A DNA stretch of 64,000 nt, from the NCBI GenBank assembly GCA_963422385.1, contig OY729432.1, positions 1,054,001 to 1,118,000 of the forward strand. Direction: 5' to 3'. The DNA is from JAJDTQ01 sp963422385. Lineage in GTDB: Bacteria; Desulfobacterota; Binatia; UBA9968; JAJDTQ01. Positions 16,120 to 24,737 of the stretch are shown in pieces (within the stretch, counting starts at the first letter, position 1; each line of letters opens with the position of its first letter). The notes beneath the pieces were generated by a model. That model did not search any database. It saw only the letters and a program-made list of their open reading frames with translations, and had not been told where the DNA came from. The position numbers and the translations under genes were made by a program.

Positions 16120-17232
16120 CTAGGGATGCGCGGCCTCGCCCTCCAGGGCGAGGTTGACGTGGTGGTGCGACTTGGACACCGGGCCGATGCCCTTGGCGAT
16201 GGTGGTCCAGTGCTCGCCTTCGTCGTCGCTGTAGAAAACGTCGCCGTCCGTGGTACCGGCGAAGATGGCGTAGCCGCCGTTCCACGCGTCCATGCACATA
16301 CCCTCGATGTTGGCACGGATGTGCTCGGGCAGGCCCTCACCCAGGATATCCCAGGTCTCGCCGCCGTCACGGCTGCGGGCCACCCGGGCGTCCGCGGTGT
16401 GCAGCTTGCGCCAAGTTCCGGGGCCGGTCCTGGCGCCGGCCACGAACAGCAGCCTGGAGTCCTGCGGGTGGACGAAGAACGGGTCCACGTAGCCGATCCG
16501 GAAATCCCGCGGCGTCATGCTCTTCCAGGTGGCGCCGCCGTCGCCGCTCACGCAGAAGCCCGCGGTAACATCCGGTCCGCAGTTGGTGGTGGGCGCCGTG
16601 CCGTAGACCTTGTCCGGGTCGTTGGACGGGACGAACACCCTGTGCGCGTCCGGGTTGATGTTGGCGATGGTGGTCCAGGTCTCGCCGCCGTCCGTGCTGC
16701 GCAGGAAGCCACCCACCTCCACCGCCACGTGAATGATGTCGGGGTCGGTGGGATGAAACGTGATGCTCTTGGCATGGGCCTGATGCGGCGGGCCGGGAAA
16801 AGTCCACTTCTCGACGCCCGGCACCTGGCGCAGCCCCGGCAGCTCGGTCCAGGTCTTGCCGAGATCATCCGTGAAATAGAGGTGCGCGGGCTGCGTGCCA
16901 GCGTAGACCCTGGGCTTGCCGTTCACCACCTGGGTGGCCAGCGAGTAGATCTCCCTGTCGCCGATGCCGCTGTCCCGCTTCTCCCAAGTGCGGCCCTGGT
17001 CCGCGCTGGCGTGGATCTCGCTGCCGTAGGTGCCGACGAACAGTGTTTGCGTCACCGGCTCGAAGATGACGGAGCTGGCGTGCTTTCCGGGCAGGTGCAC
17101 GGCGTCGCGCCGCCACGAGCCGTTCTCCTTGTGAAAGGAGAACACACCTTCCACCGTTCCCACCAGCAGCTTGTCGCAGGCGGTTTCGCCTTGGGTCAGC
17201 AACTGGCCTCCAGGGGATAAACAGACGTACAT
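16120..17232 (-). CDS. BNR/Asp-box repeat beta-propeller protein
   Basis: 370 residues built from repeated Asp-box motifs: SADQGRTWE, TDDLGKTWTE, STDGGETWTT, SGDGGATWKS, SRDGGETWDI and SDDEGEHWTT. This is the sialidase/sortilin-type propeller (WD40/YVTN-BNR). No sialidase catalytic arginine cluster is evident, so an enzymatic role is not claimed; similar proteins are often annotated as 'exo-alpha-sialidase' without evidence. There is no signal peptide, hence a cytoplasmic protein. ATG at 17232 has AGGAGGA seven bases upstream. Confidence 0.85.
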   Translation of the reverse strand: MYVCLSPGGQLLTQGETACDKLLVGTVEGVFSFHKENGSWRRDAVHLPGKHASSVIFEPVTQTLFVGTYGSEIHASADQGRTWEKRDSGIGDREIYSLATQVVNGKPRVYAGTQPAHLYFTDDLGKTWTELPGLRQVPGVEKWTFPGPPHQAHAKSITFHPTDPDIIHVAVEVGGFLRSTDGGETWTTIANINPDAHRVFVPSNDPDKVYGTAPTTNCGPDVTAGFCVSGDGGATWKSMTPRDFRIGYVDPFFVHPQDSRLLFVAGARTGPGTWRKLHTADARVARSRDGGETWDILGEGLPEHIRANIEGMCMDAWNGGYAIFAGTTDGDVFYSDDEGEHWTTIAKGIGPVSKSHHHVNLALEGEAAHP

Positions 17233-17315
17233 GAGCAGTCCTCCTTCGCACTGGCGGTATGTAGCGGTATGTCAACTTGCTTCTCGTTTCGTGTCCTCGC
17301 CGCGTGTCGCCGGCA

Positions 17316-17337
17316 CGGGCGGGTTTGAAACCCGCGG
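17316..17337. repeat. GC-rich palindromic repeat (REP-like), copy 2
   Basis: CGGGCGGGTTTGAAACCCGC with arms GCGGGTTT/AAACCCGC, between the start of the BNR gene and the start of the dienelactone hydrolase gene. Same family as 6265. Confidence 0.7.
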
Positions 17338-17510
17338 CCGCGCCTTGTGGGTCCATCCTACTGAAGGTCCCGGCACTCCGTCAAGATACGCGGGGTTGAA
17401 TTTCCGCGCGCCTTGGTATTAGCTCTGGCAGTGAACGGAAACGTCGGACGAGGGAGTCGCGGCGTTCCGGAGTCGGATCCGAAGGAAGGAAATCTCAAGG
17501 AGGCAAGGAC

Positions 17511-18266
17511 ATGTACGAGACCGACCAATACGAAGGCATGCTGGCGGAAACCATCACCATCCAGGGCCACAACGGCGACACCATCAACGCCTACTACGCG
17601 CGCCCGCTGGGCAAGGGGCCGTTCCCGGGCGTGGTGGCGATCCACCATCTGCCCGGCTGGGACGAGTGGTATCGCGAGGCGACGCGCAGGCTGGCACACC
17701 ACGGCTTCGCCACCATCTCACCCAACCTCTACTTCCGGGCCGGCCACGGCACCCCGGAAGACGTGGCGGCCAAGGTGCGGGCCGGCGGCGGCGTGGCTGA
17801 TGACCAGGTCGTGGGGGATCTGGTGGGCGCCATGAACTACCTGCGCTCCATGCCCTACCACAACGGCAAGGTGGGAATCTGGGGCACCTGCTCGGGTGGG
17901 CGCCACGCCTTTCTCACCGCCTGCCGGGCCAAGGGCTTCGACGCGGCGGTAGAGTGCTGGGGCGGTCGCGTGGTGGCGGGCAAGGACGACCTCAACGAGA
18001 AGCAGCCCGTCGCCCCCATCGACTACACCGCGGACCTTTCGTGTCCGATCCTGGGCATTTTCGGCAACGACGACAAGAGCCCGTCGCCGGAGCAGGTGGA
18101 CCAGCACGAGGCCGAGCTCAAGAAGCACGGCAAGGACTACGAGTTCCATCGCTACGACGGCGCCGGCCACGGTTTCTTCTACCACGACCGCCCCAACTAC
18201 CGGCAGGAGCAGGCCGTGGACGGCTGGAAGAAGCTACTCGGTTTCTTCGGCACGCAACTCGCCTAG
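17511..18266 (+). CDS. Dienelactone hydrolase family protein
   Basis: 251 residues with the DLH triad: nucleophile cysteine in GIWGTCSGGRHAF, aspartate in ILGIFGNDDKSPS and histidine in DGAGHGFFYHDRP. DLH enzymes open lactones made during ring-cleavage pathways; the family also contains other esterases. The GxCxGG elbow supports a true DLH-type nucleophile. ATG at 17511 is preceded by AAGGAGGCAAGGAC. The next gene (DUF6295) follows after a strong hairpin. Confidence 0.88.
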   Translation: MYETDQYEGMLAETITIQGHNGDTINAYYARPLGKGPFPGVVAIHHLPGWDEWYREATRRLAHHGFATISPNLYFRAGHGTPEDVAAKVRAGGGVADDQVVGDLVGAMNYLRSMPYHNGKVGIWGTCSGGRHAFLTACRAKGFDAAVECWGGRVVAGKDDLNEKQPVAPIDYTADLSCPILGIFGNDDKSPSPEQVDQHEAELKKHGKDYEFHRYDGAGHGFFYHDRPNYRQEQAVDGWKKLLGFFGTQLA

Positions 18267-18277
18267 GGAGTGCTGTC

Positions 18278-18316
18278 GGGTGATCCGGAGCGCGTGAGAC
18301 GCGCTCCGGATCACCC
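18278..18316 (+). terminator. 17-bp perfect hairpin between the DLH and DUF6295 genes
   Basis: GGGTGATCCGGAGCGCG (18278-18294) pairs exactly with 18300-18316 around the loop TGAGA, 12 bp after the DLH stop. It lacks a T-run. It may act as a terminator, a processing site or an attenuator for the following gene. Confidence 0.6.
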
Positions 18317-18350
18317 CGGCCATTTCCGAACGACACGAAAGGAGACCATC

Positions 18351-18671
18351 ATGTGCACGATGATCGCCAAAAAGGTCGCCATGGAGGGAAGCGGCAAGAA
18401 CTCCGACGACTGGTTCAGGGTCAATCAGGCCAACATCGCCTATGACCACCCGTACCATGTCTTCAGGGAGCACTCCCTCAACATCGACTTCGTCAACGAG
18501 GCCGAGGGACCGGGCGCCCGCGTGGCCGTGGAGTTGAGCGTCGAGTCGGCCCGGAACCTGGTGGACACCATCCTCAATGTGCTGAACGAGGCCGAACACG
18601 GCGGTTGGGTTGACGAGGACGAAGGGCCGGAAGTCCACATGCCCGCGGTCAAGAGCTCGGGAACCCTGTAG
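18351..18671 (+). CDS. DUF6295 family protein
   Basis: 106 residues starting MCTMIAKKVAMEGSGKNSDD, with ANIAYDHPYHVFREHSLNIDF and GARVAVELSVESARNLVDTI. This matches DUF6295, a small cytosolic family of unknown function in which a Cys near the N terminus and the AYDHP..H segment are conserved. The start ATG has AAAGGAGACC upstream. The C-terminal acidic tail (DEDEGPEV) is longer than usual. It sits between a dienelactone hydrolase gene and three amidohydrolase genes, and such neighbourhoods suggest a role linked to small-molecule catabolism, not shown. Confidence 0.75.
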   Translation: MCTMIAKKVAMEGSGKNSDDWFRVNQANIAYDHPYHVFREHSLNIDFVNEAEGPGARVAVELSVESARNLVDTILNVLNEAEHGGWVDEDEGPEVHMPAVKSSGTL

Positions 18672-18757
18672 ACCGGGGCACCAACAACGCTTTTCTGGGG
18701 GTCAGCCTTCAGGCCCGCATGGGACACCGAGGGCTGCCCCCCCCAACACTCTCTCTT

Positions 18758-19795
18758 CTACGTCCGAGCCGGCACGGCGGCGATCCCGCTCACCGGCACT
18801 CCATAGAAATCAGCGGCATTCCGGCACAGGATGCGGTGCTTGTTCTCCTCGGTGAGGTCGTCGCGGTTGCGCAGCTTCTCCACCGAGTGGGGCCAGTCCG
18901 TATCCCAGTGGGGGTTGTCCGACGAGTACAGCAGGCAGCGGTCGCCGATGTGGCGGATGGCGTCGGGGATGGTGAGCTCCTCGCACTCAACGCCGAAGTA
19001 GCAGCGGCCGCCAAGCACGTACTCGCTGGGCCGGCGCGCACACAGCGGCGCCTCCACGTCGCCGCGCTTCTCCCACTCCTCGTCCAGCCGGTCCATCCAG
19101 TACGGCACCCAGCCGGCGCCCGACTCCAGAAACCCGACGCGCAGCCTGGGATAGCGCTCCAGCACCCCGCCGAAGATGAGCTGGGTCATGGCGATCATCT
19201 GCTCGAACGGATGGGTCACGGCATGGATCGCCAGGAACTTGTCGAACCGGTCTGTGCCGGCGGCGTCGCGCGGCTGGCTATGCACGGCGATGGGCACGTC
19301 CAGCCGCTCCACCGCGGCATAGAACGGATCCAGCTCCCGGTCCGACAGCTTGCGCCAGGCCACGTAGGTGGGCACCTGCACCGCCACCATGCCCAGCTCC
19401 ACCAGCCGCTCCAGCTCCTCCACCGCGCTCTCGACTTCCTGCAGCGCCACGATGCCGACGCCCTTGATGCGGTCGGGAGCGGCGCTGCAAAACTCGTGGA
19501 GCCACTGGTTGTAGGCCCTCGCCAGCACCCGGGCCCGGGCCGGGTCACGCACGTTACCGATGCTCAGCCCGGCGGTCGGGAACAGCACCGCGGAATCGAT
19601 GCCCTCGGCGTCGATGTCGGCCAGCTCCCGCTCGGGGTCCGCCACCCGATGACCCATGCGCCCCAGGTCCCGGTCCCAGCCGTCCTGGGGAAACAGCTCG
19701 CGGGCCGAGCTATAGGGCTCCGGAATCCTTTCCCGGTAGGCGGTCATGGGTTCGGTCAGGTGGCCGTCCGCGTCGATGACAGGATATCCGATCAT
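18758..19795 (-). CDS. Amidohydrolase family 2 protein (ACMSD-like), paralog 1
   Basis: 345 residues of the PF04909 metal-dependent TIM-barrel family: VIDADGHLTEP (metal-binding DxDxH near the N terminus), IAVHSQPRD, LRVGFLESGAGWVPYWMDRL and CLLYSSDNPHWDTDWP (C-terminal Asp). Members include decarboxylases such as ACMSD and gamma-resorcylate decarboxylase, and hydratases or hydrolases of ring-cleavage products. It is the downstream gene of a pair with paralog 2; 24 bp separate them. Specific substrate unknown. Confidence 0.88.
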   Translation of the reverse strand: MIGYPVIDADGHLTEPMTAYRERIPEPYSSARELFPQDGWDRDLGRMGHRVADPERELADIDAEGIDSAVLFPTAGLSIGNVRDPARARVLARAYNQWLHEFCSAAPDRIKGVGIVALQEVESAVEELERLVELGMVAVQVPTYVAWRKLSDRELDPFYAAVERLDVPIAVHSQPRDAAGTDRFDKFLAIHAVTHPFEQMIAMTQLIFGGVLERYPRLRVGFLESGAGWVPYWMDRLDEEWEKRGDVEAPLCARRPSEYVLGGRCYFGVECEELTIPDAIRHIGDRCLLYSSDNPHWDTDWPHSVEKLRNRDDLTEENKHRILCRNAADFYGVPVSGIAAVPART

Positions 19796-19819
19796 GGCAT
19801 CGTCCCTTTGCCGTTGTTT

Positions 19820-20896
19820 CTATAGCCCGTAGAAAACCCGCGGATTGTCATCCACGATTTTCGTGTGCATGTCCGCGCTGATGCCTCCGGTCTCCTTGAG
19901 CGACGTGAGCGCCTCGAGCTCCGTGGAGGAGTCCGCGTGTCCGTAGTCCGTGCCGATCATCAACGCGCCGTCCCCGGCGTGTTGCAGCAGGTACGGCACG
20001 TCGTCGCCGATCTGGCAGGTCACGTACAGGCTGTATTCCTGCAGGAGGTCGTCCGGGAGCTTGTTGTCCACCGTGTCCAGCCGGCGGTGCAACTCGTAGA
20101 CCACCCACGGTATCCACGATGCCGCGGTCTCGATGAAGCCGAACCGCAGCTTGGGAAAGGTCTTGGGCAGGCCCGCGTTCACCAGCCGGAAGAAAGCGCC
20201 GACGTTGAAGATGCGGTACTGGTTGAAGAAGTCGCGGGTGCCGTCGGGGTTCGCCAGCAGGTCCACCACGTTGGCGTTGCCGTTGGACTGGTGCAGCCCG
20301 ATGCACATGTCCAGCTTCGAAGCCTCCTCGTAGACCGGGAAGAAGTACGGGTCATCCACGCTGCGCGGACCCTCAAGGGGCCGCATGAAGATGCCGCAGG
20401 CGCCGTTCTCCCTGGAGAAGCGCAACTGGTCCAGGGCGTCCGGCATGCTGAGGAACGGCAGCACGCACATCCAGCGCAGCCGCCCGTCACTTTCCTCCCA
20501 GATGTCCGCCAGCCAACGATTGTAGGCGCCGCAAAGCGCCACGTCCACGTCGGGCCGCTCGGTGCACTGGTCCAGAAAGATGCTGGGATAGAGGATCTGA
20601 ACGTCGATGCCCAGCTCGTCCATGTGGGCCAGCCGCGCCGCGACGTTGGCCACGTCCCGGGTCGCCATGCTGGTCGTCATCTGCCTGCCGACCCGCTTCG
20701 ACCGCTCCACCAGCGCCTCTTCGGTGAACGCGAACCGGAACAGCCCCCGGATCTTCCCGTCGATGACCCAGTTCTGCCGTTGCGTCCCGTCATTCGGATC
20801 GAACAGCGAAGGCCGGTACTTCCGCTCCGAGGGCGTGAGATACTCCCACGTACGCGGGCTCTCGACTACATGCGCGTCGGCATCTACCCATCCCAT
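19820..20896 (-). CDS. Amidohydrolase family 2 protein (ACMSD-like), paralog 2
   Basis: 358 residues: GWVDADAHVVESPRTWEYL at the N terminus, CIGLHQSNGNANV, KLRFGFIETAASWIPWVVYE and MIGTDYGHADSSTE with the C-terminal metal/catalytic Asp. The ATG at 20896 has AAGGAGAACAG upstream and is preferred to one 12 codons earlier. It is divergently transcribed from paralog 3, and the two are closer to each other than to paralog 1 (shared TDYGHxDxS and VDADxHxxExPxxWE motifs). The divergent layout suggests a shared intergenic promoter at 20897-21114. Confidence 0.88.
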   Translation of the reverse strand: MGWVDADAHVVESPRTWEYLTPSERKYRPSLFDPNDGTQRQNWVIDGKIRGLFRFAFTEEALVERSKRVGRQMTTSMATRDVANVAARLAHMDELGIDVQILYPSIFLDQCTERPDVDVALCGAYNRWLADIWEESDGRLRWMCVLPFLSMPDALDQLRFSRENGACGIFMRPLEGPRSVDDPYFFPVYEEASKLDMCIGLHQSNGNANVVDLLANPDGTRDFFNQYRIFNVGAFFRLVNAGLPKTFPKLRFGFIETAASWIPWVVYELHRRLDTVDNKLPDDLLQEYSLYVTCQIGDDVPYLLQHAGDGALMIGTDYGHADSSTELEALTSLKETGGISADMHTKIVDDNPRVFYGL

Positions 20897-21114
20897 GGGA
20901 CTGTTCTCCTTCCGTGGATGCGTGTGAAACACGTTTCGAGATTATCCGGGTTGGAGCGAGGCAGTCAACCGGATTCGCGCCGTGACGCATCGGCCCGTCC
21001 CGTACTCATTGTTCATCGCTCTCCCGCCATCGAGAGCCGCCACGGGGCTTTTCCGCATTGACCTGCCACCCGAATCTTGTCATGCAGGAATGCAATCGCC
21101 CCAAGGAGGAACCC

Positions 21115-22230
21115 ATGGCAGGCGTCGTCGATGCGGACACGCACATTATCGAGCATCCGGGGATGTGGGAGCTTTTCGATCCCGAGCTGTATCAGCGGCG
21201 CCCGGTGCTGGCGTCGACTACGGAAGAAAGCGTCTACGGCCGGCACAACCAGGTCTGGCTCATCGACGGCACGGCGGTGCCCAAGCGCTTCGGCAAGGGC
21301 AGCGCTCTGGTGGCCGTGGGCGGCTCGGACATCGAGAACGCCCGGACCGACATCGCGGCCTCGGTACGGTACGTGACGGACCCGGTAGCGCGGGTGCGGG
21401 ACATGGACAAGCGTGGGGTGGATGCCGAGGTCGTGTACCCCACCCTGCTGCTGGGCTACCTCGACGTGGACGTGGCTCTGGAGGCGGCTGTTTGCCAAGC
21501 CTACAACCGCTATCTGGCGGCGGCCTGGAAGACCGCCGGAGACCGGCTGCGCTGGGTGGTGGTGCCGCCGTTGCGGGACATGGACGCCTCGGTCCGGGAG
21601 ATCGAGACGGCGCGGGATCACGGCGCGGTGGGGGTGTTCTTCCGCGGCGTCGAGGGCGACCGCTCGCTGGCGGAATCGTATTTCTTTCCCGTGTACGAGG
21701 CAGCCAACCGGCTCGGCATGGCCATCTGCATCCACACCGGGGCCGGCGCCCCGGAGATCACCAAGGTGTTCGACCGGAACTTCAGCCACAACCTTCCCCA
21801 CGTGCGCTCGCTGCCGCTGTTCGCCTTCCGGGATCTGGTGGCGCACAAGATCCCGGAACGTTTTCCCGAGCTGCGCATCGGCTTCATCGAGGCATCGGCC
21901 TCGTGGGTGCCCTACGTGCTGCACCACCTGAGCCGGGCCAGCCGCGCCCGGCTCAATGCCGGCGGTGACGCGGACGCAACCCTCGACTGGGGTCCCAACC
22001 TGTTCCGCGACTACCGGCTCTACGTGGCCGCGGAGGCGGACGAGGACCTGCCCTACCTGCTGACCCACATCGGCGAGGACCACGTCATCATGGGGTCCGA
22101 CTACGGCCACCAGGACCAGTCCCGTGAGGACGGCATGGTGGCGGTCATGCGGCGCAAAGAGGACATCGCTCCGCATGTGGTGGAGAAGATACTCTGCGAC
22201 AATCCCCGCCGGTTCTACGGGCTCGTGTAG
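21115..22230 (+). CDS. Amidohydrolase family 2 protein (ACMSD-like), paralog 3
   Basis: 371 residues beginning MAGVVDADTHIIEHPGMWEL. AICIHTGAGAPEITKV, LRIGFIEASASWVPYVLHHL and VIMGSDYGHQDQSRED show the conserved family-2 metal and catalytic positions. ATG at 21115 follows CCAAGGAGGAACCC. The gene probably arose by duplication with paralog 2, from which it is divergently transcribed. Role as for the paralogs: hydrolysis or decarboxylation of an aromatic-derived carboxylate is likely, but unproven. Confidence 0.88.
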   Translation: MAGVVDADTHIIEHPGMWELFDPELYQRRPVLASTTEESVYGRHNQVWLIDGTAVPKRFGKGSALVAVGGSDIENARTDIAASVRYVTDPVARVRDMDKRGVDAEVVYPTLLLGYLDVDVALEAAVCQAYNRYLAAAWKTAGDRLRWVVVPPLRDMDASVREIETARDHGAVGVFFRGVEGDRSLAESYFFPVYEAANRLGMAICIHTGAGAPEITKVFDRNFSHNLPHVRSLPLFAFRDLVAHKIPERFPELRIGFIEASASWVPYVLHHLSRASRARLNAGGDADATLDWGPNLFRDYRLYVAAEADEDLPYLLTHIGEDHVIMGSDYGHQDQSREDGMVAVMRRKEDIAPHVVEKILCDNPRRFYGLV

Positions 22231-22324
22231 AGGGCCTATCCTGAAAGGTCGCGCCGCAGAAACTCACGCTTCCCTGCGACATGCGCTTGACAGCATATGT
22301 GCTTTGGCGCATACTTCGATTTCT

Positions 22325-22693
22325 ATGGCGTGGCAGATCGCATTTGATCCGGCCTTCGACCCGGAATTGGAGGCTTTATCCCCGTTCGGTACACGATGAG
22401 ATGCTTGCACGGTTGCAAGTCCTCGAAGCGTTTGGGCCGACGCTGGGGCGACCTCGCGTAGACACCCTGAACGGACCACGCTACGCCAACATGAAGGAGC
22501 TTCGCTTTCAGGCCGAGGCGGGGTCTGGCGCGTCGCTTTTGTATTCGGTCCCGAGTGGAAAGCCATCGTGCTCGCGGCCGGCAACAAATCGGATGTCAGC
22601 GAAAGACGCTTTTACCAAACGCTGGTCAAGAAGGCAGACGACAGGTCGGATGCGCGTCCGGATCGGCTGAAACAGGGAAGGAGGCCGCAATAA
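22325..22693 (+). pseudogene. HigB-like (Gp49/RelE-fold) toxin gene with two frameshifts
   Basis: Three consecutive frames make one toxin of the phage-derived Gp49/HigB family: MAWQIAFDPAFDPELEALS, then VHDEMLARLQVLEAFGPTLG with NMKELRFQAEAG, then VWRVAFVFGPEWKAIVLAAG with RRFYQTLVKKADDR, ending at a TAA at 22691. Frame breaks lie near 22385-22395 and at the GGGG of GCGGGGTC near 22523; each could be one missing base. ELRFxA-G-WRVAF is the diagnostic motif. The neighbouring antitoxin gene is intact. If both breaks are real the toxin is dead. Confidence 0.75.
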
Positions 22694-22764
22694 CGACGCT
22701 GACGGAGTAAAGACTCGTGCAATTTCACTCATTCCTTTAACTATATTTTATATTGGTGAATTAA

Positions 22765-23103
22765 ATGACCACTCTGGCTGAAAGAATGAACAGGCTTCCG
22801 AGCGCACGCCGGAAGAAAATAAATGAGCGGGCGCAGGCGCTGATTGCCGAAGAGATGTCTCTGCGAGACCTGCGCAAGGCCCGAAAACAGACGCAGGCAC
22901 GTGTGGCCAAGGAACTCGGCATCAAACAGGAAAACGTATCGCGAATCGAAAAACGCAGCGATCTTCTGATTTCCACACTCAGCGGCTATGTCGAGGCCAT
23001 GGGCGGAAAATTAAGCCTTGTGGCGGAATTCCCCGACCGTCCACCGATTGCACTGACCGGAATTGCGGCTCTGGACAATGAGGACCATCCGGCCAAATCA
23101 TAG
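22765..23103 (+). CDS. XRE-family antitoxin (HigA-like)
   Basis: 112 residues with a Cro/C1-type helix-turn-helix: KARKQTQARVAKELGIKQEN followed by VSRIEKRSDLLISTLSGYVE. The C-terminal strand GKLSLVAEFPDRPPI is typical of antitoxins paired with Gp49-type HigB toxins, which precede them in the operon as here. The start ATG follows a short AT-rich segment (ttaactatattttatattgg) that could be an internal promoter, allowing the antitoxin to be made without the toxin. It is now an orphan antitoxin. Confidence 0.85.
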   Translation: MTTLAERMNRLPSARRKKINERAQALIAEEMSLRDLRKARKQTQARVAKELGIKQENVSRIEKRSDLLISTLSGYVEAMGGKLSLVAEFPDRPPIALTGIAALDNEDHPAKS

Positions 23104-23256
23104 TCCTGGCCCTCCGATGATCTCGAACGCTACCGTAGGCCCACACGATATCAAGCTCCGCGATCCTGCGCTCAGGCACTCTGTGGCTGTGGCGACGGGA
23201 GGCTTGAGATTTGTCGCCTGCCGCAATAAGGTCGGATGCATGTATGGAGGACGACA

Positions 23257-24720
23257 ATGAGCAGCAAGGACATCACCTTCGTCGACACCACCCTGCGTGA
23301 CGGACACCAGAGCCTGTGGGCGGAGAACATGACCACGGGCATGATGCTTTCCGTGGCCAAGCAGATGGACCGGGCGGGGTTCGAGGCCATGGAGCTGATC
23401 TCCGGCTCCCACCTCAAGAAGTGCGTGCGGGAGCTCAAGGAGGATCCGTGGGAACGGGTTCGGATGGTGGCTGAGCGCATTACCGAGACGCCGCTCCGGG
23501 TCATCGCCGGCCGCGTCAATACGTTCGAGTTCAACCCGCTGTGCATGTACCGCCTGTTCATGGAGCGCATGGCCGCCAACGGCATCCGGGAGGCGCGTAT
23601 CTCCGAGGAGTGGAACGACCTCGCGGGATGGAAGCGCAAGGTGGAAGTCTCGCGGGAAGTAGGCATCAAGCCCATCATCAACATGATCTACTCGGTGTCC
23701 CCCAAGCACACCGATGAATACTTCGCCCAAAAAACGCGCGAGGCGGCCTCCCTCGAGGTGCCGCTTATCTGTCTCAAGGATCCCGGCGGCCTGCTCACGC
23801 CGGAGCGCATGCGCACGCTGGTGCCGGTGATGTTCGAGAACTGCAACGGCATCCCCATCGAGCTTCACACCCACTGCACCACCGGGCTGGGGCCTCTGTG
23901 CTGCCTGGAAGGCATGGACCTGGGGATCCGCAGCGTCAATACCGCGGTGCCGCCGTTGGCGGACGGCTCCTCCAACCCCAACGTCTTCAACGTGGCGCGC
24001 AACGCCCGCGCCCTGGGCTACAACCCGCTCGTGGACGAGTCTGTACTCGAACCCGTGGCCGGGCAGCTCACCACCGTCGCCAGGCGCGAGGGCTTCCCCA
24101 TCGGCAAGCCCGTGGAGTACGACTACGCCCAGTATCAGCACCAGGTTCCCGGCGGCATGCTCTCCAACCTCCGGCACCAGCTCGACAAGGTGCGGTTGGG
24201 GGACCGGTTCCCACGGGCACTGGAAGAGTCCATCCGCGTCCGGGCCGAGTTCGGCTATCCCATCATGGTGACGCCGCTGTCCCAGTTCGTGGGCAGCCAG
24301 GCGGCGCTGAACGTCATCGTGGGGGACCGCTACAAGGAGGTCACCGATCAGGTGATCCGCTATGCCCTGGGACGGGCCGGAGAGGAAGGCGGCCGGCTCA
24401 TGGACCCCAACGTCAAGGACAAGATCCTCGACCGGCCCCGGGCCAGGGAGATCGCGGCGCAGGAGCCGGAGGAGACGCCCCTCTCCGAGATGCGCGGCAG
24501 GCTGGGAGGCGACGGGGTTTCGGACGAAGAGCTGCTGCTGAGATGGTTGCTGAGCGAAGCCGAGATCGCCGAGATGCGCGCGGCCGCGCCGCCCCGGGCC
24601 TACGTCAGCACAAGCCCACCGCTGGTGGCGCTGGTGGAGCAACTCACCAGGAGGGCCGCCCTCGGACACGTCAGCGTGACCAAGGGCGACGTTTCCGTGA
24701 CGCTGAACCGGACAAATTGA
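23257..24720 (+). CDS. Biotin-dependent carboxyltransferase (oxaloacetate decarboxylase alpha / pyruvate carboxylase B type)
   Basis: 487 residues. The HMGL-like barrel has FVDTTLRDGHQSLWA at the N terminus, LICLKDPGGLLTPERM (the lysine that is carbamylated in the family) and IELHTHCTTGLGPL (metal-binding His pair). The PYC_OADA domain follows (YQHQVPGGMLSNLRHQL). There is no biotinyl-lysine domain at the C terminus, so the carrier must be a separate protein, not seen here. The enzyme moves CO2 between carboxybiotin and a 2-oxo acid. GGAGGACGACA precedes the ATG. Its stop overlaps the pgi leader. Confidence 0.85.
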   Translation: MSSKDITFVDTTLRDGHQSLWAENMTTGMMLSVAKQMDRAGFEAMELISGSHLKKCVRELKEDPWERVRMVAERITETPLRVIAGRVNTFEFNPLCMYRLFMERMAANGIREARISEEWNDLAGWKRKVEVSREVGIKPIINMIYSVSPKHTDEYFAQKTREAASLEVPLICLKDPGGLLTPERMRTLVPVMFENCNGIPIELHTHCTTGLGPLCCLEGMDLGIRSVNTAVPPLADGSSNPNVFNVARNARALGYNPLVDESVLEPVAGQLTTVARREGFPIGKPVEYDYAQYQHQVPGGMLSNLRHQLDKVRLGDRFPRALEESIRVRAEFGYPIMVTPLSQFVGSQAALNVIVGDRYKEVTDQVIRYALGRAGEEGGRLMDPNVKDKILDRPRAREIAAQEPEETPLSEMRGRLGGDGVSDEELLLRWLLSEAEIAEMRAAAPPRAYVSTSPPLVALVEQLTRRAALGHVSVTKGDVSVTLNRTN

Positions 24721-24737
24721 AGCCGGAGGATACGACC

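Noticed and set aside
16120..17232. Sialidase activity for the BNR-repeat protein
   Set aside because: Asp-boxes only show the propeller fold; the catalytic arginine triad and a signal peptide are not seen.
23098..24669. A 523-codon open frame on the minus strand opposite the carboxyltransferase gene
   Set aside because: It is a GC-driven shadow of the plus-strand gene, has no known family and no ribosome-binding site; the same holds for long antisense frames at 19865-21061, 29960-31909 and 32760-33842.
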